NCBI GenBank assembly: GCA_021805565.1
Contig: JAJZFA010000039.1
Coordinates: forward strand, 1 to 53,577
From: Pseudomonadota bacterium
GTDB lineage: Bacteria; Pseudomonadota; Alphaproteobacteria; Acetobacterales; Acetobacteraceae
DNA length: 53,577 nucleotides
Reading direction: 5' to 3'
Positions 44,037-53,466 of this stretch are shown one piece after another (positions within the stretch are counted from its first letter, which is position 1; each line of letters starts with the position of its first letter). Made by a program: the position numbers and the translations under genes. The notes under the pieces are model-generated. The model searched no databases. It was given only the letters and a program-made list of their open reading frames with translations, and was not told the DNA's origin.

Positions 44037-44290
44037 TACGAGAAATCGGCCGGCCGGGGGAGTTCGCGCGAACGGGGCGGATCGAACTCGATATCCGCGA
44101 GTCCTGGCATGGACAGGGCATCGACGATACTCCGGTGCTTGCCGGCGATGCGCCGATAATCCTCGATGCTGAGCAGCACATGGGCTGGCTTGCCTCGGTC
44201 GGTGATGAAGACCGGCCCTTCCGAGGTGGCTTTCTTGGCGCGGCCGGTGTCCTGATTGAACTCCCGGCTGGATAGGGTGGTGATCGTCAT
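44036..44290 (-). CDS. Phd/YefM-type antitoxin
   Basis: An 84-residue Phd/YefM antitoxin: TLSSREFNQDTGRAKKAT then GPVFITDRGKPAHVLLSIED. The N-terminal domain binds its operator, and the C-terminal tail (PPRSRELPRPADF) should wrap the PIN toxin. GGGAG lies 8 bases before ATG 44290. Pairing a Phd-type antitoxin with a PIN toxin is common. Confidence 0.9.
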   Translation of the reverse strand: MTITTLSSREFNQDTGRAKKATSEGPVFITDRGKPAHVLLSIEDYRRIAGKHRSIVDALSMPGLADIEFDPPRSRELPRPADFS

Positions 44291-44604
44291 GGGCGGCTCT
44301 CCCTGTCTGCAAAGGCACATCGGCGATGTATAAACGTTACTACTAAAAATCTTCTGTCGTCAATGCCTGTTTATTTTCTTGGCTTGCTTGACCGCGGAGA
44401 TGGGTCGGGGAGCCGTTCGGAGGCCACCGTGGAGCGCAAGGCGCGGCGAACGGGTGAGGACAATCTGTAAGTTGCGATGCCACGCCGATCCCGAATTCTC
44501 CGGCTCCTTCGACCCAGCCTGAAAGGCCGCTCCGCCGCGGAGCAGGGCCGTGGCGCACAGACGCCGGGCTTGCATCCGGCGGATCGCTCCCTTATCCGCC
44601 CTAT
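44291..44604. other. Intergenic stretch, no gene recognised
   Basis: 314 bases between divergent TA and mazG genes. The first 50 bases are AT-rich and should hold the TA promoter. No clear gene or repeat. Confidence 0.4.
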
Positions 44605-45423
44605 ATGTCCAGCCCTGCCCTTCCGGCCGAAGCCGAACTCCGCCGCCTGCTCGATATCATGGCCGCGTTGCGCGATCCCGCCACCGGCTGCCCGTGGGAT
44701 AAAACCCAGACCTTCGAGACCATCGCGCCCTACACGATCGAGGAAGCGTATGAGGTCGCCGACGCCATCGCCCAGCACGATTTCGCCGCGCTGCCGGATG
44801 AACTGGGCGACCTGCTGTTCCAGGTCGTCTATCACGCCCGTATCGCCGAGGAAGCCGGATTGTTCGGGTTCGCGGATGTCGCGCAATGCATTAGCGACAA
44901 GATGATCCGCCGCCACCCGCATGTGTTCGGCGACGCGGCGGCGCGCGATTCCGCTGCCCAAACCGCCGCGTGGGAATCCCAGAAATCCGCCGAACGCGCC
45001 GAACGGCTGCAATCCGGCGCGCTGGCGGGGGTGCCAGTCGGCCTGCCTGCCCTGACGCGGGCGGTAAAGCTGACGAAACGCGCCGCTCGGGTCGGATTCG
45101 ACTGGCCGGATGCGGATCAGGTACTGGCGAAACTCGACGAGGAAATCCAGGAACTGCGCGCCGAACTGCCGGACGCCGATCCGCGACGGTTGACCGATGA
45201 GGTTGGCGACATGCTGTTCGTGCTGGCCAATCTGGCCCGTAAACTGAACCTGGACCCGGAAACCTGCCTGCGCCATGCGAACGATAAATTTTCGCGCCGG
45301 TTCAATGCGATGGAACACGCTTTCGAAGCGGAGGCGAAGACCATGGCGGAACTGACGCTGGCCGAAATGGAAGCCGGCTGGCAGAAGATCAAGGTCGCCG
45401 AACGCGCCGGTAAATCCGGGTAA
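44605..45423 (+). CDS. mazG: Nucleoside triphosphate pyrophosphohydrolase MazG
   Basis: MazG hydrolyses NTPs to NMP and pyrophosphate, cleaning the pool and modulating ppGpp levels. The 272-residue protein has both MazG halves: LRDPATGCPWDKTQTFETI, EEAYEVADAI and PDELGDLLFQVVYHAR (metal-binding EExxE...ExxD), then EEIQELRAELPD and DEVGDMLFVLANLAR in the second repeat. It has weak ribosome-binding sequence before ATG 44605. A convergent hairpin separates it from the next gene. Confidence 0.94.
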   Translation: MSSPALPAEAELRRLLDIMAALRDPATGCPWDKTQTFETIAPYTIEEAYEVADAIAQHDFAALPDELGDLLFQVVYHARIAEEAGLFGFADVAQCISDKMIRRHPHVFGDAAARDSAAQTAAWESQKSAERAERLQSGALAGVPVGLPALTRAVKLTKRAARVGFDWPDADQVLAKLDEEIQELRAELPDADPRRLTDEVGDMLFVLANLARKLNLDPETCLRHANDKFSRRFNAMEHAFEAEAKTMAELTLAEMEAGWQKIKVAERAGKSG

Positions 45424-45450
45424 GCATCCCCCGACCGAACCGGGGGATGC
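45424..45450. terminator. Bidirectional hairpin between convergent mazG and SMP-30 genes
   Basis: GCATCCCCCG and CGGGGGATGC form a perfect 10-bp stem with loop ACCGAAC, one base after the mazG stop and 26 bases from the other gene's stop. T tracts are weak. Confidence 0.6.
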
Positions 45451-45476
45451 GTATCGTATTGATCCGGTCGCCCCGC

Positions 45477-46670
45477 CTACCCTGGCGCGGCGCCTTGCGT
45501 CTGCACCTGTAGCGCGTACAGCGACTGACTGCCGCACATGAACAGCGTATTCCGCTTCGGCCCCCCAAACGTCACGTTGGCACAGACTTCCGGCAGGCGA
45601 ATACGGCCCAGCAGTTTGCCTGCCGGCGTCAACACGATGACGCCGGAATAACCCAGCACGGCGTTGGAACTGATCCACACATTGCCGGAAACGTCCGCCC
45701 GCATACCGTCTGGCCCGCATTTGATGCCATCGACCATCATATCGGTAAATTTGCGCATCCCGGTCAGTTTGCTGCCCTGCACGTCGAAGGCGAAGATATT
45801 GCCGCCGCCGCCCGGCCCGGTATCGCCCGGCCCCTTGCCGGTACTGATCACATACAGCGTCTTGTAGTCGGGCGAGAAACAGATCCCATTCGGGTCGGGC
45901 AACTGATCCTCGGTCACCACTACGTCCAGCCGTCCGCTGGGGTCCCAGCGATAGACGCTGTTCGGCAGTTCCCGCTTCCGCCCACCGATCGCGCCCGCGT
46001 CCGGCGCGCCGATGCGCGGGTTGAACAGGCCGGCCGCGTTCGTCGCGCCGCCCGCATCGTCGGGATGACCTTCCGACAGCGTATCGCCATAGGGTGGGTC
46101 GGTGAACCAGATGCTGCCGTCCGGATGCGGCACCAGATCGTTGGGCGAGCACAGGCCCTTGCCCTGATACTGGTCGGCGATCACCGTCATGGTGCCGTCA
46201 TGTTCCCACCGGATCACCCTTCGGTTGAAATCCTGAGTGGAGAGTTGCCGGCCCTGGAAGTCGAACGCATTGCCGTTGCTGTTGTACGACGGGTCGCGGA
46301 ACCGGGTGACGTGCCCGGTTTCCCAGATATAGCGATACTGGATATTCGCCTGCACATCGCTGAAGACCAGATACTGGCCTTCGCTGGACCATGCGGGGCC
46401 TTCCGTCCACTTAAACCCGGTCGCTACCCGGCGAATGGCCGTGATGTACAGCAGCGACTGATTGAACGCCGGATCGACGACGATAATGTCGGGATCGGGA
46501 TACATATCCGGCTGGGCGTTCGGCCCCCAGTGGCGCGGCGGGTTGGTGATGACGCTGGGCGGCGTTCCGACGTTCTCGTTACGGGTTTGGGCCTTGGCGC
46601 CGGCGGCCGCGAGCGTGGCGGCGCCGACGACGATCCCGCGGCGCGACAGGCCGCGACTATGCGTTTGCAT
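45477..46670 (-). CDS. SMP-30/gluconolactonase-like beta-propeller protein, Tat-exported
   Basis: A 397-residue protein with a twin-arginine signal (GLSRRGIVVGAATLAAA, ending near AKAQ), so it is likely exported folded. The six-bladed propeller shows WTEGPAWSSEGQYLVFSDV, the metal-site run GLCSPNDLVPHPDGSIWFTD, DPNGICFSPDYKTLYV and IKCGPDGMRADVSGNVWI, the SMP-30 repeats with calcium/metal ligands Glu, Asn and Asp. It may hydrolyse a sugar lactone. GGAGGAAA precedes ATG 46670. Confidence 0.9.
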   Translation of the reverse strand: MQTHSRGLSRRGIVVGAATLAAAGAKAQTRNENVGTPPSVITNPPRHWGPNAQPDMYPDPDIIVVDPAFNQSLLYITAIRRVATGFKWTEGPAWSSEGQYLVFSDVQANIQYRYIWETGHVTRFRDPSYNSNGNAFDFQGRQLSTQDFNRRVIRWEHDGTMTVIADQYQGKGLCSPNDLVPHPDGSIWFTDPPYGDTLSEGHPDDAGGATNAAGLFNPRIGAPDAGAIGGRKRELPNSVYRWDPSGRLDVVVTEDQLPDPNGICFSPDYKTLYVISTGKGPGDTGPGGGGNIFAFDVQGSKLTGMRKFTDMMVDGIKCGPDGMRADVSGNVWISSNAVLGYSGVIVLTPAGKLLGRIRLPEVCANVTFGGPKRNTLFMCGSQSLYALQVQTQGAAPG

Positions 46671-46908
46671 CGTGTTTCCTCCGTTTCCTTGGCCTTTTCA
46701 GGCAGTCCGATAATACACCCGGAACGGGTTCCGCCGGAACAACATTCCGATAGCGGGCCGGACGGCGCCGGGTTGGCAGCCGGCGGCGCGCGACGGAGAC
46801 GAGATCGGCCGTCATTCTTTATGGCCGTCAATGGCACCGCGGTGGCTTTGCGCGCGGCCTCTGTTCGCCTAGGTTCGCGCCAACCGCCTGACCGGAGGAT
46901 CCGAACCC

Positions 46909-47910
46909 ATGCCAATTCCGCAAACCATGACCTATGTCCACGCCAACGGCGCCGGAGACCCCTCGGTGCTTGGCCTCGCCACTGGCCCCGTGCCCCAGCC
47001 AAAGCCGGACGAGGTGCTGATCCGCGTGCAGGCCGCCGGCGTGAACCGGCCTGACATTGCCCAACGCCAGGGATCCTATCCGCCGCCGCCCGGCGCCAGC
47101 CCGATCCTGGGCCTGGAAGTCGCGGGCGAGGTTGTCGCCGCCGGCGATCGGGTCACCACGCTGTCGATCGGCGACCGGGTTTGCGCGCTGACCAATGGCG
47201 GCGGCTATGCCCAATACTGCACCGCCCCGGCGACGCAATGCCTGCCCTGGCCAACGGGCTACGACGCGATCCGAGCCGGCGCGCTGCCGGAAACCGCGTT
47301 CACCGTCTGGGCGAACCTGTTCCAGCACGGCCGCCTGACAAAGGGCGAGACCGCCCTGATCCATGGCGGCAGCAGCGGAATCGGCGTCACCGCGATTCAG
47401 TTCGCGCATGCCTTCGGCGCGCGCGTCTTCGTGACCGCCGGATCGGACGAGAAATGCGCCGCATGCCTGAAACTGGGCGCCGATGCGGCGATCAACTATC
47501 GGACGCACGATTTCGCGGATGAGGTGAAAGCGCTCACCGAGGGACGCGGCGTCGATGTCGTGCTGGACATGGTGGGCGCCCCCTATATGGCGCGCAACAT
47601 CCGCAGTCTGGGCATGGACGGGCGGCTGGTGATGATCGCGTTCTTGCAAGGCTCAAAAGCCCCGGAGTTCGACTTCCTGCCCGTTATGCTGCGCCGGCTG
47701 ACGATTACCGGATCGACCATGCGCCCGCGCACAACTGCTCAGAAGGGCGCCATCGCGGCGGAATTGCGCACCAAGGTATGGCCACTGCTGGACGCCGGAC
47801 AGTGCGCTCCGCCGATTCACGCGACGTTCCCGATGGTTCGGGCGGCCGAGGCGCACCAGTTGATGGAATCCAGCCAGCATATCGGCAAGATCGTGCTGTC
47901 GGTGGACTAG
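46909..47910 (+). CDS. NAD(P)H:quinone oxidoreductase, zeta-crystallin/PIG3 family
   Basis: A 333-residue zinc-independent member of the medium-chain dehydrogenases. VQAAGVNRPDIAQRQGSYPPP and GASPILGLEVAGEVVAAG are family landmarks, and the NADPH motif is ALIHGGSSGIGVTAIQFAHA. It reduces quinones or small enones by one or two electrons. GGAGG lies 10 bases before ATG 46909. Its 3' end runs directly into the truncated antitoxin. Confidence 0.9.
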   Translation: MPIPQTMTYVHANGAGDPSVLGLATGPVPQPKPDEVLIRVQAAGVNRPDIAQRQGSYPPPPGASPILGLEVAGEVVAAGDRVTTLSIGDRVCALTNGGGYAQYCTAPATQCLPWPTGYDAIRAGALPETAFTVWANLFQHGRLTKGETALIHGGSSGIGVTAIQFAHAFGARVFVTAGSDEKCAACLKLGADAAINYRTHDFADEVKALTEGRGVDVVLDMVGAPYMARNIRSLGMDGRLVMIAFLQGSKAPEFDFLPVMLRRLTITGSTMRPRTTAQKGAIAAELRTKVWPLLDAGQCAPPIHATFPMVRAAEAHQLMESSQHIGKIVLSVD

Positions 47911-47933
47911 CGGGGTTCGACGCCCGCGGGTGG

Positions 47934-48065
47934 ATGGCGCGATGGCTGACCGAACCGTTGCCCGCGTTCGGCGGCGCCAGGCCGACCGATCTGATGGACA
48001 CGATGGAGGGCCAGGGCATGGTTGCCGCCGCGCTGTCGCAGATTCAGAGCGGTGCCTACGCTTGA
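47934..48065 (+). pseudogene. Truncated MbcA/ParS/Xre-type antitoxin
   Basis: Only the C-terminal region of the DUF2384 antitoxin family is visible: ARWLTEPLPAFGGARPTDLM then DTMEGQGMVAAALSQI. The frame continues upstream to 47911 (GFDARGW), but the HTH half that should precede it is missing, replaced by the end of the quinone oxidoreductase in another frame. An intact antitoxin would be about 120-150 residues. The remaining fragment still contains the toxin-contacting RES-binding tail. Confidence 0.7.
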
Positions 48066-48546
48066 GTGTTACCGTCTAGCGGATCGCGACCGACACAAGA
48101 CTTATGTGGCCGACGATCTTTCGGGCGCTGGCGCGAAGGCCACGGGCGGACGGTGGAACGCGGTTGGCGATGCGCTGGTTTACGCTTCCGAAACGCAGGC
48201 GCTGGCGTGTTTGGAGACGGTGGTTCACCTGAATGCTGCGGGCTTGCCGCTAAATCGGTATCTGGTGGGTGTTACGATCCCGGATGATGTTTGGGGCGCG
48301 GCGCGGACGGAGGGGGCTGGTCGTCTGCCTGTGGGATGGGATGCCGATCCCTCGGGACGGGCCAGTATTCAGTTCGGTTCGGCGTGGATACGGTCGGGGG
48401 TTTGTGCGGTGCTGAGGGTGCCGTCTGTGGTCGTGCCGGACGAATACAACGTGCTAATCAATCCGCTGCATCCGGATTGCAGGGGGATCAGGGCCAGGAA
48501 AATACGGAAGTGGCTGTATGATCCGCGGTTGACGGAAAATTCCTGA
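48052..48546 (+). CDS. RES-domain toxin
   Basis: A RES toxin of 164 residues. GRWNAVGDALVYASETQALA followed by CLETVVHL holds the conserved R, Y and E that bind and degrade NAD+; DDLSGAGAKATGGRWN is the expected glycine-rich lead. Such toxins deplete NAD and are held in check by the DUF2384 antitoxin, here truncated. I start at GTG 48052, overlapping the antitoxin tail; a longer start at 48022 is possible. Catalytic residues look intact, so either another antitoxin guards it or expression is low. Confidence 0.85.
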   Translation: MPTLECYRLADRDRHKTYVADDLSGAGAKATGGRWNAVGDALVYASETQALACLETVVHLNAAGLPLNRYLVGVTIPDDVWGAARTEGAGRLPVGWDADPSGRASIQFGSAWIRSGVCAVLRVPSVVVPDEYNVLINPLHPDCRGIRARKIRKWLYDPRLTENS

Positions 48547-48634
48547 GACGGGCGGAAGGCTGGTTATGGACAGTTCACGGACGCGAGCTATCCAAAATGA
48601 TAGCACGCGCCTCATCATCGAAAGAATCGTCATT

Positions 48635-50863
48635 TTAACTGGCCAGCAGAGACCCAAGTAGCTTGGCCGCAAGTGCAGGCAGGCCCGCGATATCGAGCCG
48701 ATCACGTGCCCAGGCGAGATCCAACAACTCGTCACCAAGGAAGGCGTCAAATTTTTCTACAACCTTGTTTTTCACCGCCTCGGCAAGCTCTAGAGCGTCG
48801 GGCGGTCCTGCTGCCAGTGCGGACAAGTTGCTCACGAGCGCCTCCTCCTGCCCTGCGGAGACACCAATGGCAATGCCAAGCGGTGCAGGCTGTAGGTCGG
48901 CGCGAGCCAAAGCGAGGATGAGGGCTTGTTGTTTGTGATCGCCGACCCAAGGAAACAGAAGTATCTGCCCGTCGTGACGCGCGACAGAGGAGGAGCGAAG
49001 TCCGAGCCTGTCGTAGGTGGTCCGCGCCTCCACCAAGAGGTTTTTGGCGGCTGTGTCCAGATAAATTGGGATGGATAGGTCTTCCCAAACCCGACGCATT
49101 TCCTCGACAACCCCGTCAACGGGTGGACGCAGTTCGCCTCCAAAAATCGGTGGAGTGCCGCCCTTCGCTGGCCGGACAGCAAGTTCGTGTCGTTGTGCAT
49201 CCACTTCGATGACACGCCACCTACGCCCCGCAAGGATCAGCATCTGCCCAGGCGAGAACGGGTTGGTGCCCGGAACCCGGCCAATCGCTCGACCGCCCTC
49301 GGCAACCACCTTGTATTCTTCGGGTGACATAAACACCGCAAAGATATCTCGGCTCTCAAGCAGACGTTCGCCAGCGGGACCGGGAAGCAACGTGCCGTCC
49401 TTGGCTTGCTCCAGAAGGCCGACTTCTGGATCACCCATTCGGCGCAGAAGTCGTTTGAACAATGCGAAATCGACGCCGGTGAAGGTACCCGGGCAGATCA
49501 GGATGTGCCAAGCCTCAGCGGCCGTGACGCCGCCTTTCTGACCTATGAGCGCCATGACCTGATGCAACAGCGTCGATAAGTGGAGGCGCTCTGGTTCCGG
49601 TGGTTCATTCCACTTTCGAAGCATCAGGTTGAGCATCGCGATTGCCTGAATTGTCTGCGCACGCAGCGCATCCAGCGGGTGGGTTGTTTCGTCCTGCGCG
49701 GTTTCTGTGACGTAGACGCGCATTACCGCTGACTGTCCCAGGCGGCGTCCGGACCGCCCCAAGCGCTGGCGCATCCCGGATACGGTGTGGCCTGGCCCGA
49801 GTTGTGCCACGGCCTCGATATCGCCGACATCAATACCTAATTCCAGGGTCGTGGTACATACGATCGAGGCTGGGCGGCTCTTGTCCTTCATCCGCTGTTC
49901 AGCATGCTCGCGGTGTTCCCGCGAGAGGTTTCCATGATGGGCGAAGAATTCCTCTGGCACGCCAATAGCCTCGGTCATCTCGGCTAACGCGACCGTGACG
50001 GATTCCACCTTGCCACGTCCGCCGGCAAAAATGAGGCTGCGATGCCCTCGATGGGTTTCAAAGAGATGCTGGGTCAGCGCGACAAATGCCGGATCCTCCG
50101 GCGCGATTTCTTTTCCATCGTCGTTCGTCTGTTGCGGTTGGTGCCAGAAGCGGGCGGGGCGAACATAACCGCGCAATTGCAGTTTGATTTGTGGTCCGCC
50201 GGCCCCAGGTGGCAGCACGTCAACCCGGTTTGGCTCCAAGGGTCTGAGGAACTCCCGCGCGGCTTTTTCATCCGCCAAAGTAGCCGAGAGCCCCACTCTT
50301 ACTGGTTTCGCATGGGAGGCAAGGTCAATACGATGAAGGATGGATTGGAGTTGTTTGCCGCGCGGATCGCCAAGGAAGACGTGCATTTCGTCAATAACAA
50401 CGTAGGACAGGCCCCGGAACAGGCGGGGGACTTCCTTTCCGCGTCGCACGAGCAAGGCTTCCAGCGACTCAGGGGTGATCAGGACGATTCCCGACGGGTT
50501 CTTGCGTGACCTAGCCTTTACACTCTCCGAAACATCTCCGTGCCATTTGGTCACGGCTATATCTAACTCTGCGCACAGGCTTTCCATGCGGCCGAACTGG
50601 TCATTGATCAGCGCGCGCATTGGGCTGACATAGATAGCTTGGAATCCTCCACCGGGTGCCAATGGCTCACTAGCAATGCGGGAAACGATCGGAAGAAAAG
50701 CGGCCTCGGTCTTTCCACCAGCGGTCGCAGCCATAATGATCAGGTCACGCTCGCCAGAGAGCAACACGGGTATCGATCGCTCTTGGACGTTGCGCAGACC
50801 GTCCCAGCCCTGCTGCCAAATCCAGCGCCTTACTTTCTCGTGGAGGGTATCGAATGCTGACAT
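48635..50863 (-). CDS. Superfamily 2 helicase, Lhr/BrxHI-like
   Basis: A 742-residue DEAD/DEAH-type helicase. Motifs: MAATAGGKTEAA (Walker A, residues 45-52), YVVIDEMHVFLGDPRG (motif II DEMH), VGLSATLADE (III), STTTLELGIDVGDIE-like CTTTLELGIDVGDIE (V) and RQRLGRSGRRLG (VI). The layout matches Lhr-like helicases such as BrxHI of type 2 BREX. It is the last gene of the three-gene run that begins with the TerB_C-like protein; its ATG is 10 bases after the stop of the ATPase gene. It probably moves or unwinds DNA or RNA for a phage- or plasmid-defence complex. Confidence 0.85.
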   Translation of the reverse strand: MSAFDTLHEKVRRWIWQQGWDGLRNVQERSIPVLLSGERDLIIMAATAGGKTEAAFLPIVSRIASEPLAPGGGFQAIYVSPMRALINDQFGRMESLCAELDIAVTKWHGDVSESVKARSRKNPSGIVLITPESLEALLVRRGKEVPRLFRGLSYVVIDEMHVFLGDPRGKQLQSILHRIDLASHAKPVRVGLSATLADEKAAREFLRPLEPNRVDVLPPGAGGPQIKLQLRGYVRPARFWHQPQQTNDDGKEIAPEDPAFVALTQHLFETHRGHRSLIFAGGRGKVESVTVALAEMTEAIGVPEEFFAHHGNLSREHREHAEQRMKDKSRPASIVCTTTLELGIDVGDIEAVAQLGPGHTVSGMRQRLGRSGRRLGQSAVMRVYVTETAQDETTHPLDALRAQTIQAIAMLNLMLRKWNEPPEPERLHLSTLLHQVMALIGQKGGVTAAEAWHILICPGTFTGVDFALFKRLLRRMGDPEVGLLEQAKDGTLLPGPAGERLLESRDIFAVFMSPEEYKVVAEGGRAIGRVPGTNPFSPGQMLILAGRRWRVIEVDAQRHELAVRPAKGGTPPIFGGELRPPVDGVVEEMRRVWEDLSIPIYLDTAAKNLLVEARTTYDRLGLRSSSVARHDGQILLFPWVGDHKQQALILALARADLQPAPLGIAIGVSAGQEEALVSNLSALAAGPPDALELAEAVKNKVVEKFDAFLGDELLDLAWARDRLDIAGLPALAAKLLGSLLAS

Positions 50864-50873
50864 AAGCGGCGAT

Positions 50874-52220
50874 TCAGAGGCTGAAGCTGGCTAGGCCGTC
50901 GTCGCTATCAGTCGAAGCCACAAGCTGCCTTGCGTTACCCAAGGCCGCCGTCTCATCGACGATGTCAGGTTGAGGTAATGGGCGATCCGGATTTATATCG
51001 ACGGAACCCAGCATCGTCCTCCAGTCTTCATCGGGATTCTGCTCCAGGATTGCCAGCATGTCCAAAAACGCTCTGATCGTGTTTCGGGGTGTGCGGAAAT
51101 AGTCGTCGCCAATCTTCTTCGAGCAGTGCATGAGGAAAGAAGCGAGGGCCTCGTCCGGCACGGGAAGGCGTTGAGGGTCTCCGCCCGCCCAAAGTAGACG
51201 CAGCCGCTCGAGGAGAATGTGCATCTCCTCCGGTGTCAGGCTCTGGAGCCGGATAACCGGGCCAGACAAGTCTACAAGTCCACCGCGGGCAAACGAATTC
51301 TCAGCCAGGCGTGACCGCAGCGCCTCGTAGGAGAACAAGCCGCGACGGGTGTCCATCAGGAACTCAGGAGTGCCGCCGAAATAGAAACCAAGCCGCTCAG
51401 CCGTGCCTTGCAGCACGTCGTTCACGATGCGCAGGATCTGCTCGTAGTTTGACGCGCGCGCCTGTGAGTTCACCAGCTTGTAAAGGTTCACCATCTCATC
51501 GATTACGATGAGGGTTCCGTCATACCCGGCAAGCCGCACGAGGCGGGCGATGGCCTTGAGGTGGTCGTAAACACCGGCGTCATCTACAATTGAACGCACC
51601 CCCAATGCCTCGCGGGCGTCTGTTTTCAGTGCATATTCCGCCCGCAGCCATCGTAATGCAGAAGCCTTCAGGGCTTCGTTACCCTCCTCGAATCCTTGCC
51701 AATAGCGAATGACCACTTCGGCGAAGTCGAACCCGGCCACGCCCTCACGCACTGTCTCGAGGCGCTCTCGGATAACCTCGTCAGCGTCCCGTCCCTGCGC
51801 GGCGGCTAGTTTGCGGACATCGCCCAAAAAGCGTTCCAACACGCTGGCCAGCGCGCCCCCGTCGGGTTTCGTACGAGTCGCCATGCTGAGCACGAGTTCA
51901 GCGCACAGTGTACGTGCCTGACCACCAGTCGCATGAAGGCGCCGCTCCGGTGAGAGGTCGGCATGCATGACGACCAGCTTCTTTTCGGCAGCGACGTTCC
52001 TGGCCAGCGTAAGGAAAAACGTCTTGCCCGAACCATACTCTCCGATGACGAACCGAACGGCTGATCCGCCGTCGGCGATGCGAGTCATATCACGCACGGT
52101 TTCCATAACTTCGCGAGAACGTCCAACCTGCACATGGCGGATACCCAGGCGGGGCACAACGCCGGCGCGAAGGGCCTGGATTGAGGCGTCGCGTTCCTTA
52201 GCAGGTATAATGATTGTCAT
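50874..52220 (-). CDS. BrxD-like (DUF2791) P-loop ATPase
   Basis: A 448-residue AAA+ type P-loop protein. FVIGEYGSGKTFFL is Walker A (residues 58-67), and GTLIVIDEMVNLYKLVNSQ carries Walker B plus a following Asn/Lys. It corresponds to the DUF2791/BrxD group, found with Lhr-like helicases in BREX type 2 and in TerB-linked stress or defence modules. GGAG lies 11 bases before ATG 52220. The 10-base gap to the helicase gene suggests coupling, and 49 bases separate it from the TerB_C-like gene. Confidence 0.82.
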   Translation of the reverse strand: MTIIIPAKERDASIQALRAGVVPRLGIRHVQVGRSREVMETVRDMTRIADGGSAVRFVIGEYGSGKTFFLTLARNVAAEKKLVVMHADLSPERRLHATGGQARTLCAELVLSMATRTKPDGGALASVLERFLGDVRKLAAAQGRDADEVIRERLETVREGVAGFDFAEVVIRYWQGFEEGNEALKASALRWLRAEYALKTDAREALGVRSIVDDAGVYDHLKAIARLVRLAGYDGTLIVIDEMVNLYKLVNSQARASNYEQILRIVNDVLQGTAERLGFYFGGTPEFLMDTRRGLFSYEALRSRLAENSFARGGLVDLSGPVIRLQSLTPEEMHILLERLRLLWAGGDPQRLPVPDEALASFLMHCSKKIGDDYFRTPRNTIRAFLDMLAILEQNPDEDWRTMLGSVDINPDRPLPQPDIVDETAALGNARQLVASTDSDDGLASFSL

Positions 52221-52269
52221 AGATCAATTGGCTCCAGGAATAAAGCCCTGTCTCGGCCGGGCTTGAATG

Positions 52270-53466
52270 TCATTGGTCCGCTGTGATTTCAGCAAGGTCT
52301 TCGGACAATAACGCAAGGTTAATCAGCAAAGGGTCCCCGTCTTCTACCAATGCATCCCCATACCTGTCGAAAGCCCACTCGTTGAGAGCCTCCATGGCGC
52401 CGTGGGGCATAAGCCCGATTTTGGTGGCAGCAGCATCGAACTCCTGGCGCGTCCATTCGGTGGATGCGAGCAATTTCGTTAAGAGAGTAGCATGCTCAGT
52501 GTCCAGCCCCGCAAGGGGGCCTTCACCAGCTTGCTTTGGCATTTCGGGTGCCGGCTCGTTTTCGGCAAATATATCGGCAAGCATCGCGGACACCCGTTCG
52601 GTGTCAGCGCGGATGCGGGCTAGGCGATCCATATCCGGACCGTTCGGTTCTGCTGCCGGCGGCCGCGGGATTGGATGCAAAATCTCCGGTGCCTCGTCCG
52701 ACACGGCAACAGGCTCATCGGCGCCTGCAGTGGCGGCGCCGATGCCTGCATGCAATCCGACGTAGAGCGCCGTGCGAGGCACACTTAAGGCGTCGTGAAT
52801 TGCCTCCAACACTGCGATCTGTGGCTTGTCGATATTGCTATTGACGCTAGCGGCGACAGTAGCAGACCACGCGCAAAACTCGCGCTCTTCCAACGTCGCC
52901 TCGCCAAGCATTCGCTTGACCTTGGGTAGGCTGCCACTGTTCCTGCGGTACCAGGTCAATCGGGCGCGCAGTCTGGTCATCTGGTCAGTTGGCAGCGAAA
53001 GTCGAGACGGTAGCTGGGACAACCAGAACTCTTCGATTTTGTCGGCAACTCCCTTGTTCACCCTCATGACGCCAGCAACGAGCATGGCGGCTGCGCTTGC
53101 GACAATTATCGAGCGAGACTGACTGTCGCTTGTGCACCGGAACACCTGGACGACCGTGCTGTCTTCCAGGCGTTCGGTCGTGTCCTCTGGCCCCGGTTCC
53201 ATAGCGTAACCGACGACGGACAGAGCCTCACTGACCAGCCTTCGATGGCGACCGGTCCACTTTGTGCTGTCCGCGCCGATTGTGTGCTTGGCTAGCTCAC
53301 CAAACGGTACTGATGCGGGCGATGGCAGGGCCTCAAGCCAGCGTCTGTCTTCCACCGCGATGCTGTCGCGCAGCTCGGGTGGGCAACTAATCAGGCCCCC
53401 AATTGAAGTTGCCCTGGTAGGGTAATAAGCTAACACTTTGGTGTAGGGGGCCCTTCGTGCCAACAA
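52270..53466 (-). CDS. TerB_C-like protein, 5' end uncertain
   Basis: At least 398 residues. The last 90 residues (TLLTKLLASTEWTRQEFDAA, MPHGAMEALNEWAFDRYGDA and the acidic LEDL-like end) look like the TerB_C domain, which accompanies DUF2791 ATPases and helicases; the first 200 residues include a TerB-like helical segment around TEATLEEREFCAWSATVAAS-like EATLEEREFCAWSAT. The first start codons are TTG 53466 and TTG 53463, with a poor ribosome site. The frame stays open and coding-like (NPSAPEGLNSRG) to a TGA at 53521-53523. The true N-terminus, perhaps a TerB_N domain, is therefore in another frame or outside the window. It may be a truncated copy. Confidence 0.6.
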   Translation of the reverse strand: MLARRAPYTKVLAYYPTRATSIGGLISCPPELRDSIAVEDRRWLEALPSPASVPFGELAKHTIGADSTKWTGRHRRLVSEALSVVGYAMEPGPEDTTERLEDSTVVQVFRCTSDSQSRSIIVASAAAMLVAGVMRVNKGVADKIEEFWLSQLPSRLSLPTDQMTRLRARLTWYRRNSGSLPKVKRMLGEATLEEREFCAWSATVAASVNSNIDKPQIAVLEAIHDALSVPRTALYVGLHAGIGAATAGADEPVAVSDEAPEILHPIPRPPAAEPNGPDMDRLARIRADTERVSAMLADIFAENEPAPEMPKQAGEGPLAGLDTEHATLLTKLLASTEWTRQEFDAAATKIGLMPHGAMEALNEWAFDRYGDALVEDGDPLLINLALLSEDLAEITADQ

